Shown here in pieces: positions 45,231-53,535 of a stretch of 64,000 nt of DNA (position 1 is its first letter; every line of letters starts with the position of its first letter). The translations under genes and the position numbers were made by a program. The notes below the pieces were generated by a model that was not told where the DNA came from, searched no databases, and saw only the letters and a program-made list of their open reading frames with translations. The stretch is from assembly GCF_014898155.1 (NCBI RefSeq), contig NZ_CP062938.1, positions 2,046,001 to 2,110,000 of the forward strand, in the 5' to 3' direction. This DNA comes from Bifidobacterium eulemuris (GTDB lineage Bacteria > Actinomycetota > Actinomycetes > Actinomycetales > Bifidobacteriaceae).

Positions 45231-46271
45231 ATGACCCCAGTGTGTTCCAGTGTGACGGTGCGCGTGCCCGCCACCAGCGCCAATCTCGGCTCCGGCTTCG
45301 ACACCGTCGGTCTGGCGCTCGACTACCACGACGAACTCGTGTTCACGGTGTCCGACGACCCGGCCGACACGAGCGCGCATGTGATCATCCACGGCGAGGG
45401 CGAGGACACGCTGCCGCGCGATGAGACGCATCTGGTGGTCTCCACCTTCCGCCGTGCCTGCTCCACCTTCGGCCTTGGCCGTTTCGGCTTCACGCTGGAG
45501 GCGACCAACAATATCCCGCAGGCGCGCGGCATGGGATCGTCCGCCGAAGCGATCGTCGCGGGCATCGCGGCGGCCGCGGCCTTCGCGCAAAGCGGTGAGC
45601 TCAACCGCGACGCCATTTTCGAGCTGGCCGCGAATATCGAGGGACACCCCGACAATGTGGCGCCGGCCGTCTACGGAGGACTCACCGTCTCGTGGGATTT
45701 CGAAACCGGCGAAGGCGTAGGCTCCGTGCCGATTCCCGGCGGCGAGCCGCTGCACGGCGGATTCCACACCGTGAACTATCCGGTGGACGGGGCCGTCACG
45801 GCCGCCGTGTTCGTGCCCGACTACGAACTCTCCACCGAGAAGGCGCGGCAGGCGCTGCCGGGTCAATTGCCTTACCGCGACGCGATCTACAACGTCTCGC
45901 GTGTGGGTTTGCTGCCGGCAGCGATGAATCCGCGCGTGCTCGCCCAGACCGCAGGCGACGGTGAGAACGCCGAAGCGTTGGAGCGGGCCGCACGCGAGGC
46001 GAACGCGCTGCTGTTCAGCGCGACCCAAGACAAGCTGCACCAGCCCTATCGCGCGCCGTTGATGGCCCCCTCGTGGGAACTGATCGAAACCTTCCGCGCC
46101 AAGGGCTATGCGGCCGCCGTCTCCGGCGCGGGTCCGTGCGTGCTGGTGCTGCACTACGGCGACGCGCGCGAGGCCATCGACGAGGTGGCCGCCGAACAGC
46201 TCGCGTCAGGTCACTGGCGCGTGCTACACCTGCCCATCAACGCCCGCGGCGTCGAAGTGGAGCGCGCCTAA
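45231..46271 (+). CDS. thrB: Homoserine kinase
   Basis: A 346-residue GHMP-family kinase that phosphorylates homoserine before threonine synthase. Family landmarks are the N-terminal VRVPATSANLGSGFD (residues 10-24), the ATP-binding GHMP motif PQARGMGSSAEAI (97-109) and the C-terminal AAVSGAGPCVLVL glycine-rich segment. GGAGAG precedes the ATG. It is the second gene of hom-thrB. It is followed by a cluster of dispersed repeats with no other clear terminator. Confidence 0.94.
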   Translation: MTPVCSSVTVRVPATSANLGSGFDTVGLALDYHDELVFTVSDDPADTSAHVIIHGEGEDTLPRDETHLVVSTFRRACSTFGLGRFGFTLEATNNIPQARGMGSSAEAIVAGIAAAAAFAQSGELNRDAIFELAANIEGHPDNVAPAVYGGLTVSWDFETGEGVGSVPIPGGEPLHGGFHTVNYPVDGAVTAAVFVPDYELSTEKARQALPGQLPYRDAIYNVSRVGLLPAAMNPRVLAQTAGDGENAEALERAAREANALLFSATQDKLHQPYRAPLMAPSWELIETFRAKGYAAAVSGAGPCVLVLHYGDAREAIDEVAAEQLASGHWRVLHLPINARGVEVERA

Positions 46272-46298
46272 GCGGTGCTGTGCGTGTGGGGCGTGAAT

Positions 46299-46469
46299 GA
46301 GATGCCTCGACTCCGCTCGGCATGACGAAGTCATCGCTCGGCATGATGAAGGGTGTCGCTCGGCATGATGAAGGGTGTCGCTCGGCCTGATGGCGTGGTG
46401 TCGCCCGGCATGTGTTGAAGTTGGTTGCTCCGTCATGCTGAGCGGAGCGTAGCGGAGTCGAAGCATCTC
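46299..46469. repeat. Dispersed intergenic repeats with a run of half-copies
   Basis: An inverted copy, GAGATGCCTCGACTCCG to CTCGGCATGACGAAG, is followed by four tandem half-units of the CGCTCGGCATGATGAAGGGTGT type at a spacing of about 20-25 bp. A forward copy then runs from CGTCATGCTGAGCGGAG to GTCGAAGCATCTC at 46469. The half-unit run shows expansion of only one end of the element. Confidence 0.75.
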
Positions 46470-46509
46470 TATTGGTATGCCAAGGTGGGCTGCTGATAAG
46501 GTGGCGGGT

Positions 46510-48003
46510 ATGAGTATTCCGCTGATTCTTGCCTCGAAATCCGTTCCGCGCCGCAATGTGCTCAACTCGGCTGGCGTATGCCCGACGATCCGAGTCTCGC
46601 ATGTCGACGAGCCGGCCGCGTTGGAGCGCGCCGCGCGCGAGGCGGGCGTCGCGGTCGCGGATCTGAGCGTCGACCAGCGTGTGATGATTCTCGCCGAAGC
46701 CAAGGCGCAGGCCGTGCATCAGGCGTATCGGGATGTCGCCGCCACCGCGGCCGCGGCCCGTGGCGAGCGCGTGACCGGATATCCGCTGCGGGCGGCGGAA
46801 GTCGCCGAGGCTGGCATCTCAAAAAACACCGAGCATCCCGTCATTTCCGCCGGCCCGCAGCTCGACTACTCGAACGCCTCCGTGGCCACCACGCGCGATT
46901 TCTCTGGTGTGAGCATCCCCACCGAAACCGAGCCGATCAGCGTGATCGTCGGCGAACAGGCCGGACTGTCGCATAACGAGGTCGGTCCGCTGATTCTCGG
47001 CTGCGATTCGATGTTTCTGATGAACGGCGAATGCTACGGCAAACCGCACAGCGTGGAGGTGGCCCGCGAACGCCTGCGCGCGATGCGCGGCCATACCGGC
47101 GAACTGTGGACCGGCCACTGCCTGATCGACTTCGCCACCGGCCGCGTGGCGCGTGGCGCCAGCCATGCGAAGGTGCATTTCTGCGACTACACGGATGACG
47201 ACATCGAACGATACATCGCCACCGGCGAGCCATTGGAAGTGGCCGGATCCTTTACGCTGGAGGGCTTCGGCGGCGCGTTCATCGACGGCATCGAAGGCGA
47301 CCCGCACGGCATCATCGGCCTGAGCTTGCCGTTGGCGCGCAGGCTATGCGCCGAACTCGGCGTCTCCTGGACCGATTTGTGGAATGTGGGCCGCGGCGTC
47401 AAAGAACCCGAAGACAAAGCCAGTGGCGTGGCGCATGCCGAACCGGCGCAACAGAGCGGATTGGGCGGCACCCCCAAAAACGCCGTCATCATCCCGCCTA
47501 AGGAGAACGTGCACCAGCCCGGCGACGGATGGGTCGAATGCGCCTGCGGCCGCAAGCATTGGGGCACCAACGGCGCGTCCGGCATCCTCTTGGCCCGCCG
47601 CGACGAGACAAGCGGCGAGGTGACCCATGTGGTGATGCAGCATCGCGCGATGTGGAGCGCCGAAGGCGGCACCTGGGGCATTCCGGGCGGCGCGACCGCC
47701 AACGGGGAGAATCCGATCGAAGGCGCGCTGCGCGAATCCTACGAAGAGGCGAACATCACCCCGGAAGACATCGAAGTGGTGGGCGCGTACCGCGAGGACC
47801 ACGGCCCATGGTCCTACACCACGGTGTTCGCGTTCGAAAAACCCGGCCATCGCGTGGAGCCTAAGGCCAACGACGATGAAAGCATGGAGATCGAATGGGT
47901 GCCGATCGACGACGTGCCCAACCGCAAACTGCTGACCGCCATGCGCACCGACTGGCCGAATTTCGCCGCCCGTCTGCGTGAGCTGGCCACGCAGGAGCGT
48001 TGA
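46510..48003 (+). CDS. Maf-NUDIX fusion protein
   Basis: A 497-residue two-domain protein. Residues 1 to about 290 form a Maf-type nucleotide pyrophosphatase, with ASKSVPRRNVL at the start, GCDSMFLMNG carrying the catalytic Asp and FIDGIEGDPHGIIGL near its end. Residues about 345-490 form a NUDIX hydrolase: the box GGATANGENPIEGALRESYE and following E-rich residues lie near 393-416. A CACGRKHWG sequence between them may bind metal. Both activities clear non-canonical or damaged nucleotides. Maf itself is enlarged by a 100-residue insert at about residues 65-160. The start is ATG with a GGTGG upstream. Confidence 0.87.
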   Translation: MSIPLILASKSVPRRNVLNSAGVCPTIRVSHVDEPAALERAAREAGVAVADLSVDQRVMILAEAKAQAVHQAYRDVAATAAAARGERVTGYPLRAAEVAEAGISKNTEHPVISAGPQLDYSNASVATTRDFSGVSIPTETEPISVIVGEQAGLSHNEVGPLILGCDSMFLMNGECYGKPHSVEVARERLRAMRGHTGELWTGHCLIDFATGRVARGASHAKVHFCDYTDDDIERYIATGEPLEVAGSFTLEGFGGAFIDGIEGDPHGIIGLSLPLARRLCAELGVSWTDLWNVGRGVKEPEDKASGVAHAEPAQQSGLGGTPKNAVIIPPKENVHQPGDGWVECACGRKHWGTNGASGILLARRDETSGEVTHVVMQHRAMWSAEGGTWGIPGGATANGENPIEGALRESYEEANITPEDIEVVGAYREDHGPWSYTTVFAFEKPGHRVEPKANDDESMEIEWVPIDDVPNRKLLTAMRTDWPNFAARLRELATQER

Positions 48004-48310
48004 GCCGCTGATGGCCGGATTCCTGTTCCGTAAGGGCGGGAGACACCCGTCCCTCACGGCGCGGTTCGCGGCTGGGGCTTGTGCGGTCAGGTTTCGGCGG
48101 AGATGCCTCGACTTCGCTCGGCATGACGGGTTGGGGCGCTCGGCATGACGGGTTTGCGGCACACGTCACTGACTTGAGCCGCTGGTGCGCGTCGCTGGGC
48201 TGCGTGTTCTTCAGGACGATATGTCGTCCGCAGGAATGAGACGCGGGGCCGGCGCGAATCGTCCCTGTGCCTGATGGCCGCCGCCGCGCGCGGACCGTAG
48301 CGTTACGGGT
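48004..48310. repeat. Intergenic region with dispersed-repeat remnants
   Basis: The 307-bp gap holds one inverted element, GAGATGCCTCGACTTCG to GGCATGACGGG at about 48100-48130, and a second half-copy ending at 48151. The rest should carry the ABC-gene promoter. No gene or strong hairpin is seen. Confidence 0.6.
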
Positions 48311-49192
48311 ATGAACACAACGATTCCCGTATTGACCGCCACCGATCTGGTGATGGACTATTCCGCACGCGTCTCCGCCGCGCCGACCAACCGCGAGCCG
48401 GTCGTCGCTGTGCCCGCCCCGAGCTTCCACACGCTCGCCCTCAACCATGTGAACTTCCAACTGAACGCCGGCGAATCCGTGGCCGTGATGGGGCCCTCCG
48501 GCTCCGGCAAATCCACGCTGCTGCACGCGCTCGCCGGCGTCATCCAGCCGACCTCGGGCAGTGTGGTGTTCCGCGGCGCCGACATCACCCGTATGAACGA
48601 CGCCGACCGCACCGCGCTGCGCCGCACCGCCTTCGGCTTCGTCTTCCAGTCCGGCCAACTGCTGCCCGAACTGCCGGCGGTGGAGAACATCGCCTTGCCG
48701 ATGATGCTCAGCGGCGTCGACTACCGCCAGGCCACCGACACGGCGATTCTGTGGCTGGAGCGGCTCGGCCTGCGCGCGCTCGCCACGCAACGTCCCGGCG
48801 AGATGAGCGGCGGCCAGATGCAGCGCATCGCCATCGCCCGCGCGCTCGCCATGCGTCCGGCCGTTGTGTTCGCCGACGAACCCACCGGCGCGCTCGACCA
48901 GACCACCGGCCGTGAGGTGATGGGCATCCTCACCCAGGCCGCACGTGACAACGGTTCGTCCGTGGTGGTCGTCACCCATGATCCGAATGTGGCCGCCTTC
49001 TGCGGGCGCACCGTGACCATGCAGGACGGCGTGCTGACCACGCCGCAAGGTGCCGCCGGCGGTTCGGTCGGTGCAGCTGGCGTGACCGGCATGGCTGCTG
49101 GTATGCCTGGTACGACCGGCATGGTGGGTGCGGCTGGCATGGCCGCGGGCGCACCCGCCGCGCCGCATATGACGCAGGAGGCCATGCGATGA
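48311..49192 (+). CDS. ABC transporter ATP-binding protein, MacB/LolD type
   Basis: A 293-residue ATPase. Walker A GPSGSGKST is near residues 60-68, the signature MSGGQMQR near 165-172 and Walker B VVFADEPTGALD near 186-197, followed by the H-loop VVVTHD. It belongs with FtsX/MacB-type permeases, which act by mechanotransmission or export rather than import. A loop of about 20 residues is inserted before the first strand. The last 55 residues are a Gly/Ala/Met low-complexity tail with repeated GMAAG/GAAG words and no known role. Its stop overlaps the permease start (ATGA). Confidence 0.88.
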   Translation: MNTTIPVLTATDLVMDYSARVSAAPTNREPVVAVPAPSFHTLALNHVNFQLNAGESVAVMGPSGSGKSTLLHALAGVIQPTSGSVVFRGADITRMNDADRTALRRTAFGFVFQSGQLLPELPAVENIALPMMLSGVDYRQATDTAILWLERLGLRALATQRPGEMSGGQMQRIAIARALAMRPAVVFADEPTGALDQTTGREVMGILTQAARDNGSSVVVVTHDPNVAAFCGRTVTMQDGVLTTPQGAAGGSVGAAGVTGMAAGMPGTTGMVGAAGMAAGAPAAPHMTQEAMR

Positions 49193-50643
49193 GCACCTTC
49201 GCGCTATGGCGCCTCTTCCACCGCCCCGGCACCCGCGGCACGGCCGGCCACACCTCGATGCTCGCCATCATCGCCTTCGCCGCGGCCACCGCGATCTTCC
49301 TCACCGTGCTCGGCGGCGTGCACGGATTCGTCTGGCGCGCCTCCGCCGACCACACCGTCGCCTGCATGTTCGACTCCGCCTCCTGCGCGCCCGGCACCTA
49401 CGAGGTTTGGATGAGGCGGCTGACCGATTCGAACGATCCCGCCCAATACGCCTCCAGTTACGTGCTGCTCGCCATCTTCGCCTGCATACTGCTGATCGTG
49501 CCGTTCGTCGCGCTCGCCGGATCCGCCGCCCGCCTCGCCGCCTCGCGCCGCGACGCGCGGTTGGCGGCGCTGCGTCTGATCGGCGTCTCGCAAGCGCAGG
49601 TGATGCGACTCACCGCGCTCGACGCCGCCGGTCAGGCCCTGGTCGGCGCATTGGCCGGCGTGGTCGGCTATTTCGCGCTGATGCCGGTGGTGATGCTGCT
49701 CAATTTCCAAAACCAGCATTTCACCTTCGAGCAACTGTGGGTGGGGTCGCCGGCGTTGGCGGCCGTGATTGTGGGCGTGATCGCGCTCGCGCTGGTCTCC
49801 TCGCTGATCACCCTGCGCCGCGTGGCCATCACCCCGCTGGGGGTGACCGCCCGCCAGTCGCAGCCGCTGCCGACGGGTTGGCGCGTGGTGATTTTCGTCG
49901 TGGTGTTCGTGGGCGCACTGGCTGTGCTGGGGAATATGCAGCTGTTCTCCGGACTGGGGGCGGGCGTGCTGTATGCGATGATCTTCGCGATGATCGCCCT
50001 GCCGTTCGCGCTGGTCAATCTGATCGGCTCGTGGGTGGTCGCCGCCCGCGCCCGTGCCAAGGCGCGTCGGCCGAAGGACGCGGCCACGATGATCGCGATG
50101 CGCCGCATTCTCGACAATCCCAAGCGCGCCTGGCGCAATGTGAGCGGCATCGCGCTGGCGGTGTTCATCGCCGGCATCACGTCGGTGGCCTCGCTGTTCG
50201 GCGATTCCGCGACGCCGATGGGTGCCGACCCCAACGACCCCAATCTGCTATTCGCGCGCGATATCGGCACCGGCGGACTGCTCACGCTCGCCTTCGCGGC
50301 CGTGCTCGCGGCGGTCAGTTGTGGCGTGATGCAGGCCGGCAGCGTCTACGACCAGGCGAACGAATACCGTCTGCTGGTGCTGGAGGGTACGGATGTGCGC
50401 ACCTTGAACCGCGCGCGGTTCATCGAGGTGCTGACCCCGCTGACCGTTGTGGTGGTTGTGGCCGCGGGCTGCTCCTTCGCGCTGATGCTGCCGCTGTTCT
50501 CGCAGTCGATGACCGCGCCGGCCACGTTGATCAGTTTCGCGGGCGGCATCGCCCTGTGCTTCGCCTTGGTCTCGATCGGCGCGTTCGCCTCGAACCGCGT
50601 GGCCGCCAGCCTCAACCTCACCGACTATCGCGCCGACGACTGA
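49189..50643 (+). CDS. ABC transporter permease, FtsX-like
   Basis: A 484-residue membrane protein with about eight hydrophobic segments. It starts with a long helix after MSTFALWRLFHRPG and has an extracellular loop containing two Cys (HTVACMFDSASCAPG). The FtsX-like permease domains show as SRRDARLAALRLIGVSQAQV and later EYRLLVLEGTDVRTL, the usual positions that contact the ATPase. The ATG overlaps the ATPase stop, so the two are coupled. The substrate is unknown; antimicrobial peptide or lipoprotein-related functions are common in this class. Confidence 0.85.
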   Translation: MSTFALWRLFHRPGTRGTAGHTSMLAIIAFAAATAIFLTVLGGVHGFVWRASADHTVACMFDSASCAPGTYEVWMRRLTDSNDPAQYASSYVLLAIFACILLIVPFVALAGSAARLAASRRDARLAALRLIGVSQAQVMRLTALDAAGQALVGALAGVVGYFALMPVVMLLNFQNQHFTFEQLWVGSPALAAVIVGVIALALVSSLITLRRVAITPLGVTARQSQPLPTGWRVVIFVVVFVGALAVLGNMQLFSGLGAGVLYAMIFAMIALPFALVNLIGSWVVAARARAKARRPKDAATMIAMRRILDNPKRAWRNVSGIALAVFIAGITSVASLFGDSATPMGADPNDPNLLFARDIGTGGLLTLAFAAVLAAVSCGVMQAGSVYDQANEYRLLVLEGTDVRTLNRARFIEVLTPLTVVVVVAAGCSFALMLPLFSQSMTAPATLISFAGGIALCFALVSIGAFASNRVAASLNLTDYRADD

Positions 50644-50697
50644 GGCACGACGTTTGGGGCGGCGGTCCCGACCGTCGGTTCCAGTCGGTCGTCGGTT

Positions 50698-51651
50698 TCA
50701 GCCGAGCAGGACGGCGATGATGGCGATGAAGATCGGCGAGGTCATGGTCGACAATAGAATGCCGTCGCGCGCGAAGGTGAGACCCACGTTGTAGCGGGCC
50801 GCATAGTTGTAGACGTTCTGACCGGTGGGCAGGGCGGCGAGCACCACGCAGGCGTAGAGATCCGCGCCGCGGAACCCCATCAGGAAGTAGGCCACCAGGA
50901 AGGCGATCACCGGCATCACCACGTTCTTCAGCACGGCCACGGTGATCACGGCCGGGCGGTCGCCCTTCTCCTGCATGGGGCGCGTGCCGTACAAGGACAT
51001 GCCGAACGCCATGAGGATCATCGGCACGGCCGAGTCGCCGATCATATCGATGGGGTCGAAGATGAAATTGGGGATGATGAACGTTCCCGTGAGCTGCGAG
51101 ATCAGCGAGACGAGAATGCCCGCGATCGAGGCGATCAGCAGCGGCTGGTGCAGCGGCTGCTTGGCGATCTCCTTCAATGAGACCTTGCCTTTGGCGGTCA
51201 CGTCGAGCGCGGTGAGCGCCACCGGTGTGAACAACGCTTGCTGCATGACGAGGATTGGCGCGACCAGGGCGGGATTGCCGAGGATATAGGTGGCGATCGG
51301 CAGGCCGATGTTGTTCGAGTTGAGATACAGCGAGTTCAGCGCGCCGATGATCGCGTCGGCCGCCTTGAGGTGGAAGAACAGGTGGTTAAGCACCAGGAAC
51401 ACCACGCCGACCAGTATGGCGGAGAGGAACGCGACCACGATCGACGGGTGGAAGATGTCGAAGATCGGCTCTTTGGAGAGGATCGCGAACATCAGACACG
51501 GGCTGGAGACGAAGAAGGAGAAGCGGTTGAGCACCATCTGCGCGCTCGCACCGCCGATGCGCATACGCGCGGCCACATAGCCCACCGCGATGACGATGCC
51601 GATCACGCAGAAGCCCTGCATCGCACTGACCAAACCTGGCATAATCCTCAC
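50698..51651 (-). CDS. AEC family transporter
   Basis: A 317-residue membrane protein of the auxin efflux carrier family, with about ten helices. Recognisable parts are LNRFSFFVSSPCLMF near the N-terminus, the conserved SNNIGLPIA, and LPTGQNVYNYAARY in the second half. Bacterial members export or exchange small organic acids such as malate. The GTG at 51651 has AAAGGA upstream; an ATG three codons further in (51642) is an alternative. It is divergent from the DUF4143 ATPase, and the gap contains the 33-bp repeat array. Confidence 0.85.
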   Translation of the reverse strand: MRIMPGLVSAMQGFCVIGIVIAVGYVAARMRIGGASAQMVLNRFSFFVSSPCLMFAILSKEPIFDIFHPSIVVAFLSAILVGVVFLVLNHLFFHLKAADAIIGALNSLYLNSNNIGLPIATYILGNPALVAPILVMQQALFTPVALTALDVTAKGKVSLKEIAKQPLHQPLLIASIAGILVSLISQLTGTFIIPNFIFDPIDMIGDSAVPMILMAFGMSLYGTRPMQEKGDRPAVITVAVLKNVVMPVIAFLVAYFLMGFRGADLYACVVLAALPTGQNVYNYAARYNVGLTFARDGILLSTMTSPIFIAIIAVLLG

Positions 51652-51796
51652 TCATTCCTTTGCAACCCCACCAGTGTGGCACACGAGTCCGGCCCACGCA
51701 GAAAAATCTCACCAAACGGCTCGCGTCCGGATTCCGGGGCGACCGGGACAGACCGACCGTAAGCGTCACCGCCGCGGTTTGGCGAGCGACAGGTGT

Positions 51797-51985
51797 CGCG
51801 AAATCGGAATAAGTGTCGAAATCCAGTCTTCTAGAATCGTGATAAGTGTCAGAATCGACCTTTCTAGAATTAGGATAAGTGTAAAAATCAGTGTTTCTAG
51901 AATTGGAATAAGTGTAATATTGAACACTAATAGAATACGAATAACTGTCATATTCAGACATTCTAGAATTGGGATAACTGTCGAC
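51797..51985. repeat. Six-unit 33-bp tandem repeat array before the DUF4143 ATPase
   Basis: Units start at 51797, 51830, 51863, 51896, 51929 and 51962, exactly 33 bp apart. Most have TTCTAGAAT, itself containing the palindrome TTCTAGAA, then three variable bases and a GATAAGTGTC-like word, followed by about 12 diverged bases. The array is clearly AT-richer than its surroundings and ends about 20 bp before the ATPase start, just ahead of its AAAGG. Confidence 0.85.
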
Positions 51986-52001
51986 GAAAGGCGGTGGAGC
52001 T

Positions 52002-53357
52002 ATGCGGCGCAAGGCATATGATGACCTATTGGCCTGGAAGAACGGCAAAACCAAACAGGCGTTGCTGGTAACCGGCGCTCGACAGATCGGCAAGACCTAT
52101 CTCATTCGTGAGTTTGGCGGGGGAGAATACGACCACGTCGCCGAATTCAACCTTGCCACCGACGACGTGACGCGTGAATCGTTTCTCGCCGCTCGCAGCG
52201 CGGATGATCTGGCCCTGCGTATCTCAATCGCAGCCGACGGCCCCTTGGTGCCGGGGCATACGTTGGTGTTCATCGACGAGGTTCAGGAATGCCCGAACGT
52301 CGTGACGTACATCAAAACCTTGGTCGATCGCGGGGAATACGACTACGTGCTGTCCGGTTCGCTGCTCGGCGTCGAGCTGGAGAACGTGCGCTCGTATCCG
52401 GTCGGATATATGTCCGAGCTGATGATGTTCCCGATGGATTTCGAGGAGTTCTGCTGGGCCACCGGGCTCGCCGACCAGGCTTTCGCCATGGCGCGCGACT
52501 GTTTCGAGCGGCAGACTCCCGTGCCGGACTTCCTGCACGAGCGGTTGTCGGCGCTGTTCCACCGTTATCTGCTGACCGGAGGCATGCCGGACGTCGTGGC
52601 CGCGTTTGTGCGCGACAACGCCGTGGATAACGTCAGAACGCTGCAAGCCGACATCCGTAGGTTCTACAACCGCGACATCACGCAGTACGCGCCACGGGAC
52701 CGTCGCCTGGTGATTCAGGAGATATATCGGATGATTCCCGGGCAATTGAACAATCCCACGCGACGTTTCAAAGTCGGCGACATCGCCGACGTCCAGCGCT
52801 TCAGCCAGGTCCAGGACGAGTTCCTCTGGCTGTCGCGCGCGAACGTGGCACTGCCTGTATACAACGTGGACGAGCCGAAAGGGCCGTTGAGGGCCGCGGA
52901 GGAGCGTCGTCTGCTCAAACTGTTCTATTCCGACGTCGGTCTTTTGACGGGCACGTATGAGAAGCGCTCCACGTTGGGCATCCTTGACGGGTTGGGCACG
53001 CAGTCGGGCGAAACGTCCTCGTCCCACGACCGTATGAATTTCGGCGGAGTGTACGAGAACGTCGTGGCGCAGGAGCTGGTCGCCCACGGTTTTGCTCCGT
53101 ACTACTTCACCGGCAAGAAGGTCGGCGAATTGGACTTCCTCATTGAGGACGCGGACGGTCGGATCAGGGCGTTGGAAATCAAGTCAGGCAGCCGGTTCCG
53201 CAGCCATGCCGCGCTGGACAAGGCGCTTGTCGCACCCGGCTACGGCATCGACGAGGCCATCGTCTTCGCCGAGACCAACGTCGAGCGCGACGGCAAGGTG
53301 CTGTATCTTCCGGTCTACATGGTCTCGTTATTGCATCGCACCCGGCAACTCGTGTGA
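52002..53357 (+). CDS. AAA ATPase with DUF4143 nuclease-like domain
   Basis: A 451-residue ATPase of the AAA_14-DUF4143 family. Walker A GARQIGKT is at residues 25-32, Walker B LVFIDEVQE near 88-96 and a sensor LSGSLLG near 117. A winged-helix-like region follows. The C-terminal DUF4143 carries GELDFLIED and ALEIKSG, a D-ExK arrangement like PD-(D/E)XK nucleases, near residues 376-393. These genes are common in gut bacteria, often as single mobile-looking genes, and their role is not established. The ATG follows AAAGGCGGTGGAG. The 33-bp repeat array just upstream is probably its control region. Confidence 0.87.
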   Translation: MRRKAYDDLLAWKNGKTKQALLVTGARQIGKTYLIREFGGGEYDHVAEFNLATDDVTRESFLAARSADDLALRISIAADGPLVPGHTLVFIDEVQECPNVVTYIKTLVDRGEYDYVLSGSLLGVELENVRSYPVGYMSELMMFPMDFEEFCWATGLADQAFAMARDCFERQTPVPDFLHERLSALFHRYLLTGGMPDVVAAFVRDNAVDNVRTLQADIRRFYNRDITQYAPRDRRLVIQEIYRMIPGQLNNPTRRFKVGDIADVQRFSQVQDEFLWLSRANVALPVYNVDEPKGPLRAAEERRLLKLFYSDVGLLTGTYEKRSTLGILDGLGTQSGETSSSHDRMNFGGVYENVVAQELVAHGFAPYYFTGKKVGELDFLIEDADGRIRALEIKSGSRFRSHAALDKALVAPGYGIDEAIVFAETNVERDGKVLYLPVYMVSLLHRTRQLV

Positions 53358-53535
53358 AGGCGGCTGTCTGCGGCACGGGTGGACGCATATCGTGCTCACC
53401 GCGCATGCGACGTGTGTTCGCGACGCTGAGAATTTCGCTACGATGAAGGCAGGATTCGCGAATGGACCCGTATCGGCGGGCGCCACATCTTGAGCACGAA
53501 TGAGCACGAATAAGAACGGAATGAGGGACGGAATC

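Noticed and set aside
51797..51985. A CRISPR array
   Set aside because: The 33-bp units are contiguous with no unique spacers of constant length, and no cas gene is nearby.
51590..52021. An open frame through the 33-bp array would encode 11-residue repeats such as SRIGISV
   Set aside because: Because 33 is a multiple of three, frames stay open on both strands by default. The start region overlaps the AEC gene on the other strand and no ribosome-binding site was seen. The array is better read as regulatory DNA.
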